Below, one piece after another: positions 35,454-43,963 of a stretch of DNA of 64,000 bases. A program made the translations under genes and the position numbers. Position 1 is the stretch's first letter; the number at the start of each line of letters is the position of its first letter. Source of the DNA: Chromatiales bacterium (GTDB lineage Bacteria > Pseudomonadota > Gammaproteobacteria > Steroidobacterales > GCA-2729495); contig CP070671.1 in NCBI GenBank assembly GCA_020351875.1, forward strand, positions 2,141,253 to 2,205,252, given 5' to 3'. The notes under the pieces are model-generated. The model was not told the DNA's origin. It made no database searches and was given only the letters and a program-made list of their open reading frames with translations.

Positions 35454-36464
35454 GTGAGCGAGTTCAAAGGCATACCCATCGTCCGCAGCGGTGATAAATA
35501 CCGGACCGAGAACGGCTTCTCGGCCGTGAAGAACGGTGTGAATCGGCGGCGGGGCTCGAACGAGATCCCGGTAGAGCGCAAGCCGGACTGGCTGCGCGCC
35601 AGGCTGCCCACGGGCGCCGGCTTCCACCGCGTGCGCAGCAACGTGCGTGAACACCGGTTGAGCACGGTCTGCGAAGAGTCGATTTGCCCGAACATCGGCG
35701 AGTGCTGGAACGCCGGCACTGCGACCCTGATGCTCATGGGCAGCGTCTGCACGCGCGCCTGCCGCTTCTGCGCGGTGGATACCGGCAACCCGTCAGGCTG
35801 GCTCGATGCGGACGAACCGGCGCACGCGGCGCGCTCGGTGGAATTGATGGGGTTGAAATACGTGGTGCTCACGTCGGTGGACCGCGACGACCTCGCCGAC
35901 GGCGGCGCCGCGCACTATGCGGCGGCGGTGAGCGCGATCAAGGCCCGCAATCCGGATACCGCCATCGAAGCGCTGACGCCGGATTTTGGCGGCGACCTGG
36001 GGGCGGTGCGCACGGTCGCCGCTGCACCGCTGGCCGTATTCGCGCACAACCTGGAAACGGTGCGGCGGCTCACGCCCGAAGTCCGTGATCCGCGGGCCGG
36101 TTACGACCAGTCACTGGTGGTGCTGCGCGCCGCAAAGACGGTGCGCGACGACCTGTTGACCAAGAGCAGCCTGATGCTGGGGCTCGGCGAGACCGAGACC
36201 GAGGTCCTCCGGGCGATGGACGGTCTGCGCGACGCCGGCGTGGACATACTCACCTTCGGCCAGTACCTGCGGCCCACCATCAATCATTTGCCCGTGCAGC
36301 GTTTCCTCCCGCCCCGGGAATTTCTGCGTTACCGGGAGCTGGGCCTGCAGCGTGGGTTCACCGAGGTGGTTTCCGGTCCGCTCGTGCGGTCCAGCTATCG
36401 CGCGGAACAGGCGCTGGCACGAAACAACGCCGGGCTCGGCACCGCGACGGGGACGACGGGATGA
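35454..36464 (+). CDS. lipA: Lipoyl synthase
   Basis: 336 residues from a GTG. The auxiliary cluster motif [12 protein letters not shown] gives Cys73, Cys78 and Cys84; the radical SAM motif CTRACRFC gives Cys99, Cys103 and Cys106; the C-terminal RSSY loop is present ([10 protein letters not shown]). LipA inserts two sulfurs into octanoyl groups on lipoyl domains of 2-oxoacid dehydrogenases. The octanoyltransferase LipB, often adjacent, is not in this window. The stop overlaps the sohB start (ATGA). Confidence 0.98.
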   Translation: MSEFKGIPIVRSGDKYRTENGFSAVKNGVNRRRGSNEIPVERKPDWLRARLPTGAGFHRVRSNVREHRLSTVCEESICPNIGECWNAGTATLMLMGSVCTRACRFCAVDTGNPSGWLDADEPAHAARSVELMGLKYVVLTSVDRDDLADGGAAHYAAAVSAIKARNPDTAIEALTPDFGGDLGAVRTVAAAPLAVFAHNLETVRRLTPEVRDPRAGYDQSLVVLRAAKTVRDDLLTKSSLMLGLGETETEVLRAMDGLRDAGVDILTFGQYLRPTINHLPVQRFLPPREFLRYRELGLQRGFTEVVSGPLVRSSYRAEQALARNNAGLGTATGTTG

Positions 36465-37480
36465 TGGAGTTTCTGTCCGACTACGGCCTGTTCCTGGCCA
36501 AGACCGCCACCCTGCTCGTGGCCCTGGGCATCGCGATTGCGATGATAGCCGGCGCGTCGCGACGCGGTGGCGTCACCCCCGGTATCCAGGTCGACAAGCT
36601 CAACGATCGCTTTCGCGAACTCGGTCGTGCAGTCAGGCGGGCCGCGCTGAACAAGGCGGCGTTCAGGAAACAGGAAAAGGCCGACAAGAAGGCGCGCAAG
36701 AAAGCGGAGAAGGGGGCGGGTGACGACGACCACCGCAAGCGTTTTTTCGTGCTCGACTTCAAGGGTGACATTCGCGCCACCGCGGTCAGCCACTTGCGCG
36801 AGGAAATCAGCGCGGTGGTCAGCGTGGCCAACGGCAATGATGAAGTCGTGCTGAGACTCGAGAACGCGGGCGGCGCGGTGCACGAGCACGGGCTGGCGGC
36901 CTCACAGCTGCTGCGGCTGAAAAGTCGCAAGATTCCGGTGACGGTGATCGTCGACAAGGTCGCGGCCAGTGGCGGTTACATGATGGCCTGCATCGCCGAT
37001 CGCGTCATCGCTGCCCCGTTCGCCGTGATCGGCTCCATCGGTGTGCTGGCGCAGCTGCCGAACTTCAATCGTGCATTGAAAGACCGCGGCGTGGAGTGGG
37101 AGGAAGTGACAGCCGGCAAGTACAAGCGCACCGTGACCATGTTCGGGTCGAATACCGAGGCAGATCGGGAAAAACTGCGTGAAGAGCTGGAAGAAGTGCA
37201 CCGGCTGTTCAAGGGACTGGTAGCCGAGCACCGGCCGACGCTGAACCTGGACCAGGTGGCGACCGGTGAGCACTGGTACGGCACCCGGGCCCTGGAGCTG
37301 GGCCTGGTGGACGAGCTGGGCGCGAGCGACGATTATCTGCTGAACGCGATCGAGCACGGCGATGTGTACCGCGTGCGCTGGAAAGGCAAGCCATCCCTCC
37401 AGGAGCGCGTCATGCATGCGTTGGACGCGGCCGCGGAGGCCTTCGGGCGGGCCCGCTGGGACGGTACCTGGTTTCGCTAA
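36461..37480 (+). CDS. sohB: Inner-membrane serine protease SohB
   Basis: 339 residues of peptidase family S49. An N-terminal helix ([20 protein letters not shown]) is followed by a basic cytoplasmic segment (KKARKKAEK). The protease domain has the SohB N-terminal extension and the nucleophile Ser170 in [14 protein letters not shown], with the general-base Lys near 220 in [10 protein letters not shown]. It likely trims signal peptides or membrane fragments. Coupled to lipA by a four-base overlap, an unusual pairing that may be local. Confidence 0.95.
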   Translation: MMEFLSDYGLFLAKTATLLVALGIAIAMIAGASRRGGVTPGIQVDKLNDRFRELGRAVRRAALNKAAFRKQEKADKKARKKAEKGAGDDDHRKRFFVLDFKGDIRATAVSHLREEISAVVSVANGNDEVVLRLENAGGAVHEHGLAASQLLRLKSRKIPVTVIVDKVAASGGYMMACIADRVIAAPFAVIGSIGVLAQLPNFNRALKDRGVEWEEVTAGKYKRTVTMFGSNTEADREKLREELEEVHRLFKGLVAEHRPTLNLDQVATGEHWYGTRALELGLVDELGASDDYLLNAIEHGDVYRVRWKGKPSLQERVMHALDAAAEAFGRARWDGTWFR

Positions 37481-37498
37481 GCAGCAACGCGTAGCCTT

Positions 37499-37504
37499 TA
37501 TAAT
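37499..37504 (+). promoter_or_regulatory. -10 hexamer, perfect TATAAT
   Basis: TATAAT lies in the 53-base gap between sohB and the M48 peptidase gene, 29 bases before its ATG. CTAAGC, 16 bases upstream, is a poor -35 box. A promoter here would let the peptidase gene and the L,D-transpeptidase gene be expressed independently of lipA-sohB. Confidence 0.5.
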
Positions 37505-37533
37505 TCGCCCATCGTAGCGACAGGGAAGGCGCA

Positions 37534-38298
37534 ATGGCCTGGCTATACCGCATTGGACTCTTGGTGCTCGTACTCGCGGGCAGTGGCTGCGCGGTGCCCA
37601 TCATCAGCGAGCGCGAATTGCAAGTGCAGTCTGATGCCGAGTTCCAGAAGATGCGCAACCAGATGGTGGAGTCGCGCGACGCTCGCGTGCGCGGCTATGT
37701 CCAGTGCGTATCGGACGCAATCCTGGCGGAGGTGCAGCAACCCTACGCGAGCCTGAACTGGGAAGTGGTGGTATTCGACGACGAAGCGGTCAACGCGTTC
37801 GCGCTGCCGGGTGGCCAGATCGGGGTGTTCACTGGCCTTCTGAAAGTGGCCGAAAACCAGGACCAGCTCGCGGCGGTCATCGGCCACGAGGTAGCCCACG
37901 TCACCGAGCGCCATTCCTACGAGCAGGTCAACCGGCAGGTCACGACACAGGCCGGGGTTTACGCCGGTGCTGCAGTTCTTGGTGGTGGCCAAACCACCTA
38001 CGATCTGCTGTCGATGGGCGCGCAGATCGGCATCACGCTGCCGTATGGCCGCGGTGCGGAGAGCGAAGCCGATGTCGTCGGGCTGCGTTACATGGCCGAG
38101 GCCGGTTTCGATCCGCGGGCCAGCGTGCAGCTGTGGAAAAACATGGATGCGAAGGGGGGTGCATCGCCGCCCGAGTTCCTGTCTACTCACCCGTCGTCCG
38201 GCACGCGCATTTCCGGCCTGATCGCCCTGTTGCCCGAGGCCCTGGACGGGTTCAATGCGGCGCGTGCCGAAGGCAAGCGCCCCGACTGCCGGCGCTGA
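37534..38298 (+). CDS. M48-family metalloprotease, lipoprotein-like
   Basis: 254 residues with a signal ending around GSGC (Cys19), perhaps a lipoprotein anchor. The zinc motif is HEVAH (118-122) and the third ligand Glu178 is in ESEADVVGLRYMAEAG. The order FALPGGQIGVFTGLL, AAVIGHEVAHVTERHS and FLSTHPSSGTRI is the LoiP/YcaL pattern of periplasmic M48 proteases, which cut misfolded outer-membrane proteins. GGGAAGG lies before the ATG. Four bases from the L,D-transpeptidase gene, in line with an envelope-maintenance operon. Confidence 0.94.
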   Translation: MAWLYRIGLLVLVLAGSGCAVPIISERELQVQSDAEFQKMRNQMVESRDARVRGYVQCVSDAILAEVQQPYASLNWEVVVFDDEAVNAFALPGGQIGVFTGLLKVAENQDQLAAVIGHEVAHVTERHSYEQVNRQVTTQAGVYAGAAVLGGGQTTYDLLSMGAQIGITLPYGRGAESEADVVGLRYMAEAGFDPRASVQLWKNMDAKGGASPPEFLSTHPSSGTRISGLIALLPEALDGFNAARAEGKRPDCRR

Positions 38299-38302
38299 CG
38301 GA

Positions 38303-39433
38303 ATGTCCCTGCGCGCGGTTGCAGTGCTGACGGCGGGCACCCTGCTCGCGGGTTGCAGCCTCGTCGATGCGATCTTTACGCCGCCGGAGGGCGCCGGCAG
38401 CCAGTTGCCGACCCGCGCCGAGCAGCCGTCCCAACCCCCGCTGCCGGCGAATCGCTTCGTGCTGGCAGAAGGCCAGGATGTCGTCGGCGAGTTGCAGATT
38501 ACCCGGGCGCGCGGCGAAGACACGTTTGTCGAGTTCGCCCGCACTTACGGCCTGGGTTTCGACGAATTGCGCGACGCCAATCCGGGGGTGGATCCGTGGC
38601 TGCCCGGCGACGAAACGCCCATCGTGCTGCCCACCCGCTTCGTGCTGCCCGATGCGCCGCGCGAAGGCATCGTGCTGAACGTTGCCGCCAAACGTCTCTA
38701 CTACTATCCACCGGTGATCAACGGCGAGCCGAAGGTCGTCGAGACCTATCCCATCGGCATTGGCCGGGAAGACTGGGCGACACCGACGGGCGCCACCACG
38801 GTGGTTGCCCGGACCCGCGATCCGATCTGGTTCGTCCCGGCCTCGATCCGGCAGGAACATGCCGAGATGGGCGACCCGCTGCCCCCCCAGGTGCCGCCCG
38901 GCCCGGATAACCCGCTGGGCAGCCGGGTGCTGCAGCTGGGTTTGCCGGGGTACCTGATTCACGGGACGAACAAACCTGCCGGTGTCGGCATGCGCGTGAG
39001 TCATGGCTGCGTGCGGCTGTACCCGGAAGACATCGAGTCACTCTACGACCGGATCCCGGTCGGGACCCCGGTCAGGATCGTGAATCAGCCGCTGCTGCTG
39101 GGGCGGAGCGGCAACGACCTGTTGCTGGAAGTTCATCCACCGCTGGCCGAGGACGAGCGTGACGTGCTGTCGGAGTTCGGGCAGCGCACGGCCTACCACA
39201 CGAGGGCCATGCCCAACGGCGCGGCGGCGATCGACCTGTCGCGCGTCGATCTCATCGCCGGGGAACGCCGCGGGTTCCCCGTTTCTGTGCTCGCTGGTGG
39301 TGATGACACGGCCGCGATGCTGCGGCAGGCACGGTGGGTTCAGAATGTCATCGTGCCCGAGCCGCTGCCCGAGCCGGAGCCGGAGTCTGAAGCCGGGCCC
39401 GTCGAGCAGATCGCGGACATAGCTGCGGATTGA
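38303..39433 (+). CDS. L,D-transpeptidase (YkuD family), lipoprotein
   Basis: 376 residues from the ATG at 38303, giving lipobox LLAGC (Cys18). An N-terminal LysM-like segment (FVEFARTYGLGFDELRDANPG then PGDETPIVLPTRFVLP) precedes the catalytic YkuD domain: GIVLNVAAKRLYYYPP, YPIGIGRE, LIHGTNKP and the active site SHGCVRLY (His234, Cys236, Arg238). The tail is rich in Pro-Glu (PEPLPEPEPESE). It should form 3-3 peptidoglycan cross-links or attach a lipoprotein to the wall. Coupled closely to the M48 gene. Confidence 0.94.
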   Translation: MSLRAVAVLTAGTLLAGCSLVDAIFTPPEGAGSQLPTRAEQPSQPPLPANRFVLAEGQDVVGELQITRARGEDTFVEFARTYGLGFDELRDANPGVDPWLPGDETPIVLPTRFVLPDAPREGIVLNVAAKRLYYYPPVINGEPKVVETYPIGIGREDWATPTGATTVVARTRDPIWFVPASIRQEHAEMGDPLPPQVPPGPDNPLGSRVLQLGLPGYLIHGTNKPAGVGMRVSHGCVRLYPEDIESLYDRIPVGTPVRIVNQPLLLGRSGNDLLLEVHPPLAEDERDVLSEFGQRTAYHTRAMPNGAAAIDLSRVDLIAGERRGFPVSVLAGGDDTAAMLRQARWVQNVIVPEPLPEPEPESEAGPVEQIADIAAD

Positions 39434-39453
39434 TCTCCGACCGCGTCAGAATC

Positions 39454-39483
39454 CTGACTCCGTGCCGCGGAGCCTGTTAGTAT
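39454..39483 (+). promoter_or_regulatory. Putative promoter of the sheath-like gene
   Basis: CTGACT (39454-39459) and TAGTAT (39478-39483) are separated by 18 bases, each matching four of six consensus positions. The pair lies 33 bases before the GTG of the sheath-like gene. Weak, but it is the best candidate in the 83-base gap. Confidence 0.35.
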
Positions 39484-39516
39484 TTGCTCAGGGTTGTTGT
39501 TGGCGGTGCGCGGTAA

Positions 39517-41040
39517 GTGCCGGACGCTGCGTCGAGCGGAATATTCATACTCGAGGATGATTCCTCGGAAGTTCCTACTTTGCTGGGCCGGGAAACCGTC
39601 GCCGCGTTCGTCGGCCCGGCACCCCGCGGCCCTGTCGATGTGCCGGTGGCAATTCGCAGTGTCGCCGAATACCTGAAACGTTTTGGTTGTCCCGACAAGG
39701 ACAGCCGCCTGCAGCATTACCTGGAGCGCTACTTCGGCAACGGCGGCACGCTTGCGGTGGTCGTCAGGGTTTGCCATTCATCGCGGCGCAACCAGATTCA
39801 CCTGCCCGCCGGTGACGCCACGCTGGTGCTCGAGGCCCAGCACCCGGGCCCGCTGGAATACCTGCGCGCGTCCGTCGACTACGACGGCATCCCGCCGGAC
39901 GAAGATTCCTGTTTCAACCTGACCGTGCATCGCCTCGATGGCGGTAGCAGTCCTGTCGTGGTCGAGCAGGAAATCTATCCCGAGGTGTCGGTGGACGCCG
40001 ACGACCCCAACTACGTGGGCGATGCGTTGCATCACTCCGCGCTGGTTCGCCTGCGCGACACCGGCGTGACGCGGCGCCCGATGCCCACCGTGGGTCCGGG
40101 GGCACTGATGAATCCCGACTACGTCTATGCAGACGGCACGCGGCTGCCGGCGGAAATGCTGACCGACTACGACCTGATCGGTTCGCCGCAGGACTGCACC
40201 GGGCTTTATGCGCTTGAGCAGATCGCACGCCTCGACCTGTTGTGCATCGTGCCGCCGGCAGCCGGGTTTTGTCTTGGCCCGGTGGCCCGGTTCGCGGCCG
40301 AGCGCTACTGCCGTCGGCGCCAGGCCCTGCTGCTGGTCGAGCCGCCCGGCCACTGGCAGCTCGCCCGCGACGTCATTGCGGATCGGCAACGCAGCCAGTT
40401 TGCGAGCCCGAACGTGGTCACGTGTTTTCCGTTACCGGGAGACAGCAGTGTGCTGGGCGCGCTGGCCGGCGCGCTGGCCGCGCAGGACCAGGGAAGTGGG
40501 GCGTGGTCCCTGTCGTCGTCCGCTCCGCTGCGCCTGCGCTGCCCGTGGCGGCCTCACCTGGAGTTGTCGGCCAGCGAGATTTCAGCGCTGGTCCGCGCAG
40601 GCGTGAACCCGCTGACCGCGGCCGGGCCAGGCCGACTCGACATGCACGGCGGGGTGACCACCGCCCGGGGTTCCGGGCTGGCACCGGAATGGTGTGCGCT
40701 GCGCTGGCGGCGCACAGCGCTGTTCGCGGTGTCGGGCATCGTGCAGAACAGCCGCTGGATGCTGTTCCGGCGCGACGCATCCGAGTGTATCGCCGACCTG
40801 CGTGCGCAGCTGCAGGCCTTCCTGGCCGCATTGCAGGCGAACGGCGCCCTGGCGGGCATTCGCGACAAGGAAGGCTGGTTCCTGCAGGAGCCCAGGCTGC
40901 GCGGCGATGAACTCGAAATCGAATTCGGCATCGCGTTGCGGCGGCCGGGTGAGTTCCTGCACTTTCGTGTCATACAGCGTGGCGGCGACGCGGAGGTGCG
41001 CGAGCTTGGCTGGCAGCCGGCTTTGGCCGTCGCGATCTGA
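39517..41040 (+). CDS. Contractile phage-tail-sheath-like protein, orphan
   Basis: 507 residues from a GTG. The N-terminus follows the sheath family: an opening strand SGIFILEDD, then ETVAAFVGPAPRGPVDVPV, SVAEYLKRFG and YFGNGGTLAVVVRV (residues 5-85). The middle is variable and includes DCTGLYALEQIARLDLLCIV. The C-terminal domain (about 381-507) has RRTALFAVSGIVQNSRWMLF, RAQLQAFLAALQANGALAG, GWFLQEPRL and EIEFGIALRRPGEFLHFRV, the helix-plus-strand block that interlocks sheath subunits. No tube, baseplate, spike, ATPase or chaperone gene is near, and no prophage. It shares an operon (12 bases) with a gamma-glutamylcyclotransferase. It is not TssC. Function unknown. Confidence 0.82.
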   Translation: MPDAASSGIFILEDDSSEVPTLLGRETVAAFVGPAPRGPVDVPVAIRSVAEYLKRFGCPDKDSRLQHYLERYFGNGGTLAVVVRVCHSSRRNQIHLPAGDATLVLEAQHPGPLEYLRASVDYDGIPPDEDSCFNLTVHRLDGGSSPVVVEQEIYPEVSVDADDPNYVGDALHHSALVRLRDTGVTRRPMPTVGPGALMNPDYVYADGTRLPAEMLTDYDLIGSPQDCTGLYALEQIARLDLLCIVPPAAGFCLGPVARFAAERYCRRRQALLLVEPPGHWQLARDVIADRQRSQFASPNVVTCFPLPGDSSVLGALAGALAAQDQGSGAWSLSSSAPLRLRCPWRPHLELSASEISALVRAGVNPLTAAGPGRLDMHGGVTTARGSGLAPEWCALRWRRTALFAVSGIVQNSRWMLFRRDASECIADLRAQLQAFLAALQANGALAGIRDKEGWFLQEPRLRGDELEIEFGIALRRPGEFLHFRVIQRGGDAEVRELGWQPALAVAI

Positions 41041-41052
41041 CGCGGCGGCGGC

Positions 41053-41553
41053 ATGACGCTGCATTACTTCGCCTACGGCTCCAACATGCACCCCGGCCGC
41101 TTGCAGGCCCGCATCAGCTCCGCCGTTCCGTTGAGTGTCGCCCGCCTGCCCGACCATCGTCTCGCCTTTCACAAGCGCGGCGCGGACGGGTCCGGCAAGG
41201 GCAACATCGTCGCCGCGGCGAATACCGAGGTCTGGGGCGTCATCTATACCATCAGCGTGGCCCATGCAGTCGCACTGGACGACATCGAGGGTCCGGGGTA
41301 CTCGCGGGTGGACCTGGAGGTTGTAGAGATCACCAACGGTGAGAGCGTGTCCGCTGTCTCCTATCGGGCGCGGACCGGGTCAATCGCTGATGACCTCTAT
41401 CCTTTCGACTGGTACCTCGACTTCCTGCTGCACGGGGCCGCGCATCACGGCCTGCCCGGGCGCTACCTTGAGCAGTTGCGACGCGTGACAACGATCACCG
41501 ATAAGGATTCCGAGCGCGCGCGGCTGGCCGCAGACCTGCTGGTCCCCCGCTGA
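41053..41553 (+). CDS. Gamma-glutamylcyclotransferase-like protein
   Basis: 166 residues with the GGCT fold: HYFAYGSNMHPGRL (substrate loop YGSN, 8-11), NIVAAANTEVWGVIYTI and the catalytic Glu79 in LDDIEGPGYSRV. Family members release 5-oxoproline from gamma-glutamyl compounds. Twelve bases after the sheath-like gene, so co-expressed with it. A gamma-glutamyl link with the PuuA/PuuD enzymes 17 kb away is conceivable, but nothing in the sequence supports a direct connection. Confidence 0.88.
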   Translation: MTLHYFAYGSNMHPGRLQARISSAVPLSVARLPDHRLAFHKRGADGSGKGNIVAAANTEVWGVIYTISVAHAVALDDIEGPGYSRVDLEVVEITNGESVSAVSYRARTGSIADDLYPFDWYLDFLLHGAAHHGLPGRYLEQLRRVTTITDKDSERARLAADLLVPR

Positions 41554-41630
41554 ACTTCGAATTGGCCAGGCGTGCCGACGCGTCGGGCGATAACCGCACG
41601 GTGGACGGGCACCGGCGCGTCGGCGGATGC

Positions 41631-41644
41631 GTGACACAGGTCAC
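41631..41644 (+). promoter_or_regulatory. CRP-like half-sites GTGA-N6-TCAC
   Basis: GTGACACAGGTCAC keeps the inner four bases of both CRP half-sites with the correct six-base spacer. Its centre is about 33 bases before the AT-rich -10-like block at 41668-41673. That places it near -42 for a start site at about 41680, the usual class II activator position. Confidence 0.5.
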
Positions 41645-41667
41645 GCGCAAACGGGTGGCCAATGGGT

Positions 41668-41673
41668 TATTAA
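41668..41673 (+). promoter_or_regulatory. Possible -10 element TATTAA
   Basis: TATTAA lies in the AT-rich block GGGTTATTAACTTAATC just ahead of the ATG at 41684. No -35 hexamer is needed if an activator sits at the CRP-like site. Transcription would begin within a few bases of the start codon, and no Shine-Dalgarno sequence is visible, so the message may be leaderless. Confidence 0.4.
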
Positions 41674-41683
41674 CTTAATCAGC

Positions 41684-42319
41684 ATGAGCACCGATTACGC
41701 GACAGCGGACGGGCTCCAGCCCGTCGCCAGCCTCACGGAGTTTTTTCGCGACTCCGTCGACGCGGCCATGGCCGCGAACCGCGTGGTGCTAGATTCCCAG
41801 ACCTCACACTACGTCGTCACGCTGCTGACTCTCTTTGCCCGCTCGGAAGACTTCTACGAAGCTGGTCCCGACGGCCCGGAACTGAGACCGCTCGCGCTGA
41901 TGCTGGCCGACGCGGCGGAAGCGCGCAGCGAAGAAGAACGCCACTTCGCCCTGCAACGTGTCGGCGATGTCGCGCTGTTCATGGCCGGTTTCTTCGACGA
42001 TTTCCTGCAACGCGCCCCGGTGGGCGTGGGCTACTACGTGAACATGGGCGGCAGCGCGTACCGCACGCTCGCCGGCAGTATCCGGGGCACGCTGCGCGGC
42101 CGGGTGATGTGCGAGGTGTTCGAAGAACTCGGCGCGAAATTCATCGCCATGGTCGATGTCTTGAACGAGGTCCGCGACTCGGCCCGCGGCAATGATGTGG
42201 GTGATGCGTTGCGCTGGTACGAAGCCTGGGTGCGGACCGGCAGCCCCCGCGCGGCGCGGTTGCTGCGCGAGCAGGGTATCGAACCGCTGGAGTCGGCGTG
42301 CAACCGGCACGAGCACTGA
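41684..42319 (+). CDS. Helical protein of unknown function, first of a pair
   Basis: 211 residues from the ATG at 41684 (an upstream in-frame start at 41627 would overlap the CRP-like site). No signal peptide or membrane helix. The chain looks all-helical: TEFFRDSVDAAMAANRV, SHYVVTLLTLFAR, FALQRVGDVALFMAGFFDDFL, GYYVNMGGSAYRTLAG, FEELGAKFIAMVDVLNEV. The GG-SAYR segment and EELG block resemble four-helix metal-binding proteins, but no clear ligand set is visible. Family not recognised. The next gene follows after 10 bases. Confidence 0.68.
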   Translation: MSTDYATADGLQPVASLTEFFRDSVDAAMAANRVVLDSQTSHYVVTLLTLFARSEDFYEAGPDGPELRPLALMLADAAEARSEEERHFALQRVGDVALFMAGFFDDFLQRAPVGVGYYVNMGGSAYRTLAGSIRGTLRGRVMCEVFEELGAKFIAMVDVLNEVRDSARGNDVGDALRWYEAWVRTGSPRAARLLREQGIEPLESACNRHEH

Positions 42320-42329
42320 TCGTCCGGGC

Positions 42330-42983
42330 ATGCTCCGCAACCTGCAGAAATTTCTTGCCCGGCTCTACCGCATCGAGCCGCCGGCGGACGTGCGCGACTA
42401 CCTGATCACCGATGCCCGCCACGCGCGGGCGCTGGAAGGTGACGGCGGCCGGGAGGCCGAAGAGAAGCTGCTGGTTGCCGAAAATGACGACGAACTCCAC
42501 CTGGCGCTGTACCTCGATGCCGAACTCCTCGAGCGCCTCGCATCCCAGGACCCGTTCGAATGCCTGGGTGCCGACAACTTCGAGGATTTCTGCAAGGTGA
42601 TCGAAGGACTCAGTCACTTCAATTACCTGACCTGGAACGCTTTGGCTGATCGGCGCGTGACGTTGCTGGAACTCGAACTGCAGGCGGAAATCGACAAGTA
42701 CATCGGCGCCCGCACGCTGGCTACGCACCAGGCGCGCCCGGAACTCGCGGCCAGGCTGCTCGCGGTGCTGTTCGAATCGCCGCGTTTCCACACGACCCTG
42801 TCAGCAGCCGAGTACGAGCGCTATTTCCACGCCGGGCGCTTCGCCGGCTGGTACTGTCGCAGCCTGGAAGCGCGCTACGCCGGCGGATTGCCGGGCGGCG
42901 ACATGCTCGACGAGCTGCGGGCGTTCTACCGCCTGCCACAACCGGCCAAGCTCAGTCACATCCACAGCGCCGCCTACGCCTGA
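42330..42983 (+). CDS. Protein of unknown function, second of the pair
   Basis: 217 residues from the ATG at 42330. Starts LRNLQKFLARLYRIEPPADVRDYLITD, then ALEGDGGREAEEKLLVAENDDELHLALYLD continues as an acidic helix-rich domain, followed by FEDFCKVIEGLSHFNYLTWNAL and a C-terminal YFHAGRFAGWYCRSLE and LRAFYRLPQPAKLSHIHS block. No signal or membrane segment. I do not recognise the family. Ten bases behind the preceding helical protein, so likely one functional unit. Confidence 0.68.
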   Translation: MLRNLQKFLARLYRIEPPADVRDYLITDARHARALEGDGGREAEEKLLVAENDDELHLALYLDAELLERLASQDPFECLGADNFEDFCKVIEGLSHFNYLTWNALADRRVTLLELELQAEIDKYIGARTLATHQARPELAARLLAVLFESPRFHTTLSAAEYERYFHAGRFAGWYCRSLEARYAGGLPGGDMLDELRAFYRLPQPAKLSHIHSAAYA

Positions 42984-43065
42984 GCCCCGGCGCCCGTGGC
43001 ATTGGCCGGGGTGATGCTCTACAGTCGGGCCACTTTTGCCAGCAGCCCGACCAGTGGAGACACCC

Positions 43066-43950
43066 ATGCGCCTGTGCCGCCTGATCCCTGCCGTTTTTCT
43101 CGCCGTCGCCCTTGCTGCGTGCGGCGCACCCGAGCCGGGCAGTGCCCCGGAAGAAACCGCTGCACCGCCGGCCGAATCCGCTGCCGCTGTCGAGCCTGAA
43201 TCGGCCGGCCCGAGTCTTGCGGCCATCGCGGACGGCGATCACCGCAGCGCAGAAAACCGCGCCCGCAACGCGAGCCGGCACCCTGTCGAAACGCTGGAAT
43301 TTTTCGGCCTGCAGCCAGATATGACGGTGGTGGAAATCTGGCCGAGCGGTGGCTGGTACACTGAGGTGATTGCGCCGTACGTGAACGAGAAGGGCACGTA
43401 TGTCGCTGCACACTGGGACCCGGAAGACGAGCGCGAATTCGTACGCAACGGGGTGAAGGGCTTTACGGACAAGCTGGCGGAACGGCCGGATCTCTATGGC
43501 AACGTGCAGATGGGCGTCCTGATGCCGCCCGAGAAGTGGGACTTTGCGCCGGAAGGCTCCGTCGACATGATCGTGACCTTCCGCAACATCCATAACTGGA
43601 TGCCGCGCGGTTATGCCGAAGACATGTTCGCGCAGTTCTACAAGGTGCTGAAACCTGGCGGCGTGCTCGGCGTGGTGGAACATCGCGGCAACCCGGACGT
43701 GGAACAGGACCCGAAGGCGGCGTCCGGCTACGTCAACGAGGCCTATGCGATTCAGCTGGCGGAAGCCGCGGGCTTCGAGCTGGCGGGCAAAGCGGAAATC
43801 AATGCGAATCCCGCGGACACCAAGGACTACGACACCGGCGTGTGGACGCTGCCGCCAACGCTGCGAAAGAAGGACGAGGATCGCGAGAAGTACCTGGCCA
43901 TCGGCGAAAGTGATCGCTTCACGCTGAAATTCGTCAAGCCGGCTGCCTGA
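43066..43950 (+). CDS. Lipoprotein-anchored class I SAM methyltransferase (COG4798-like)
   Basis: 294 residues from the ATG at 43066 (GGAG seven bases upstream). Lipobox ALAAC (Cys19), then an acidic Pro/Ala linker. The methyltransferase domain has ASRHPVETLEFFGLQPDMTVVEIWPSGGWYTEVIAPYV split around the SAM-binding glycine loop, VDMIVTFRNIHNWM and VLKPGGVLGVVEHR. The family is predicted to methylate unknown substrates. Export of a SAM-dependent enzyme is puzzling because SAM is cytoplasmic. Some homologues carry signal peptides, so the domain may bind other ligands. Confidence 0.82.
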   Translation: MRLCRLIPAVFLAVALAACGAPEPGSAPEETAAPPAESAAAVEPESAGPSLAAIADGDHRSAENRARNASRHPVETLEFFGLQPDMTVVEIWPSGGWYTEVIAPYVNEKGTYVAAHWDPEDEREFVRNGVKGFTDKLAERPDLYGNVQMGVLMPPEKWDFAPEGSVDMIVTFRNIHNWMPRGYAEDMFAQFYKVLKPGGVLGVVEHRGNPDVEQDPKAASGYVNEAYAIQLAEAAGFELAGKAEINANPADTKDYDTGVWTLPPTLRKKDEDREKYLAIGESDRFTLKFVKPAA

Positions 43951-43963
43951 CGGGAGGTTGTCC

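Noticed and set aside
39517-41040. Prophage or type VI secretion cluster around the sheath gene.
   Set aside because: No integrase, capsid, tube, baseplate, spike, or Tss genes; TssC features are absent.
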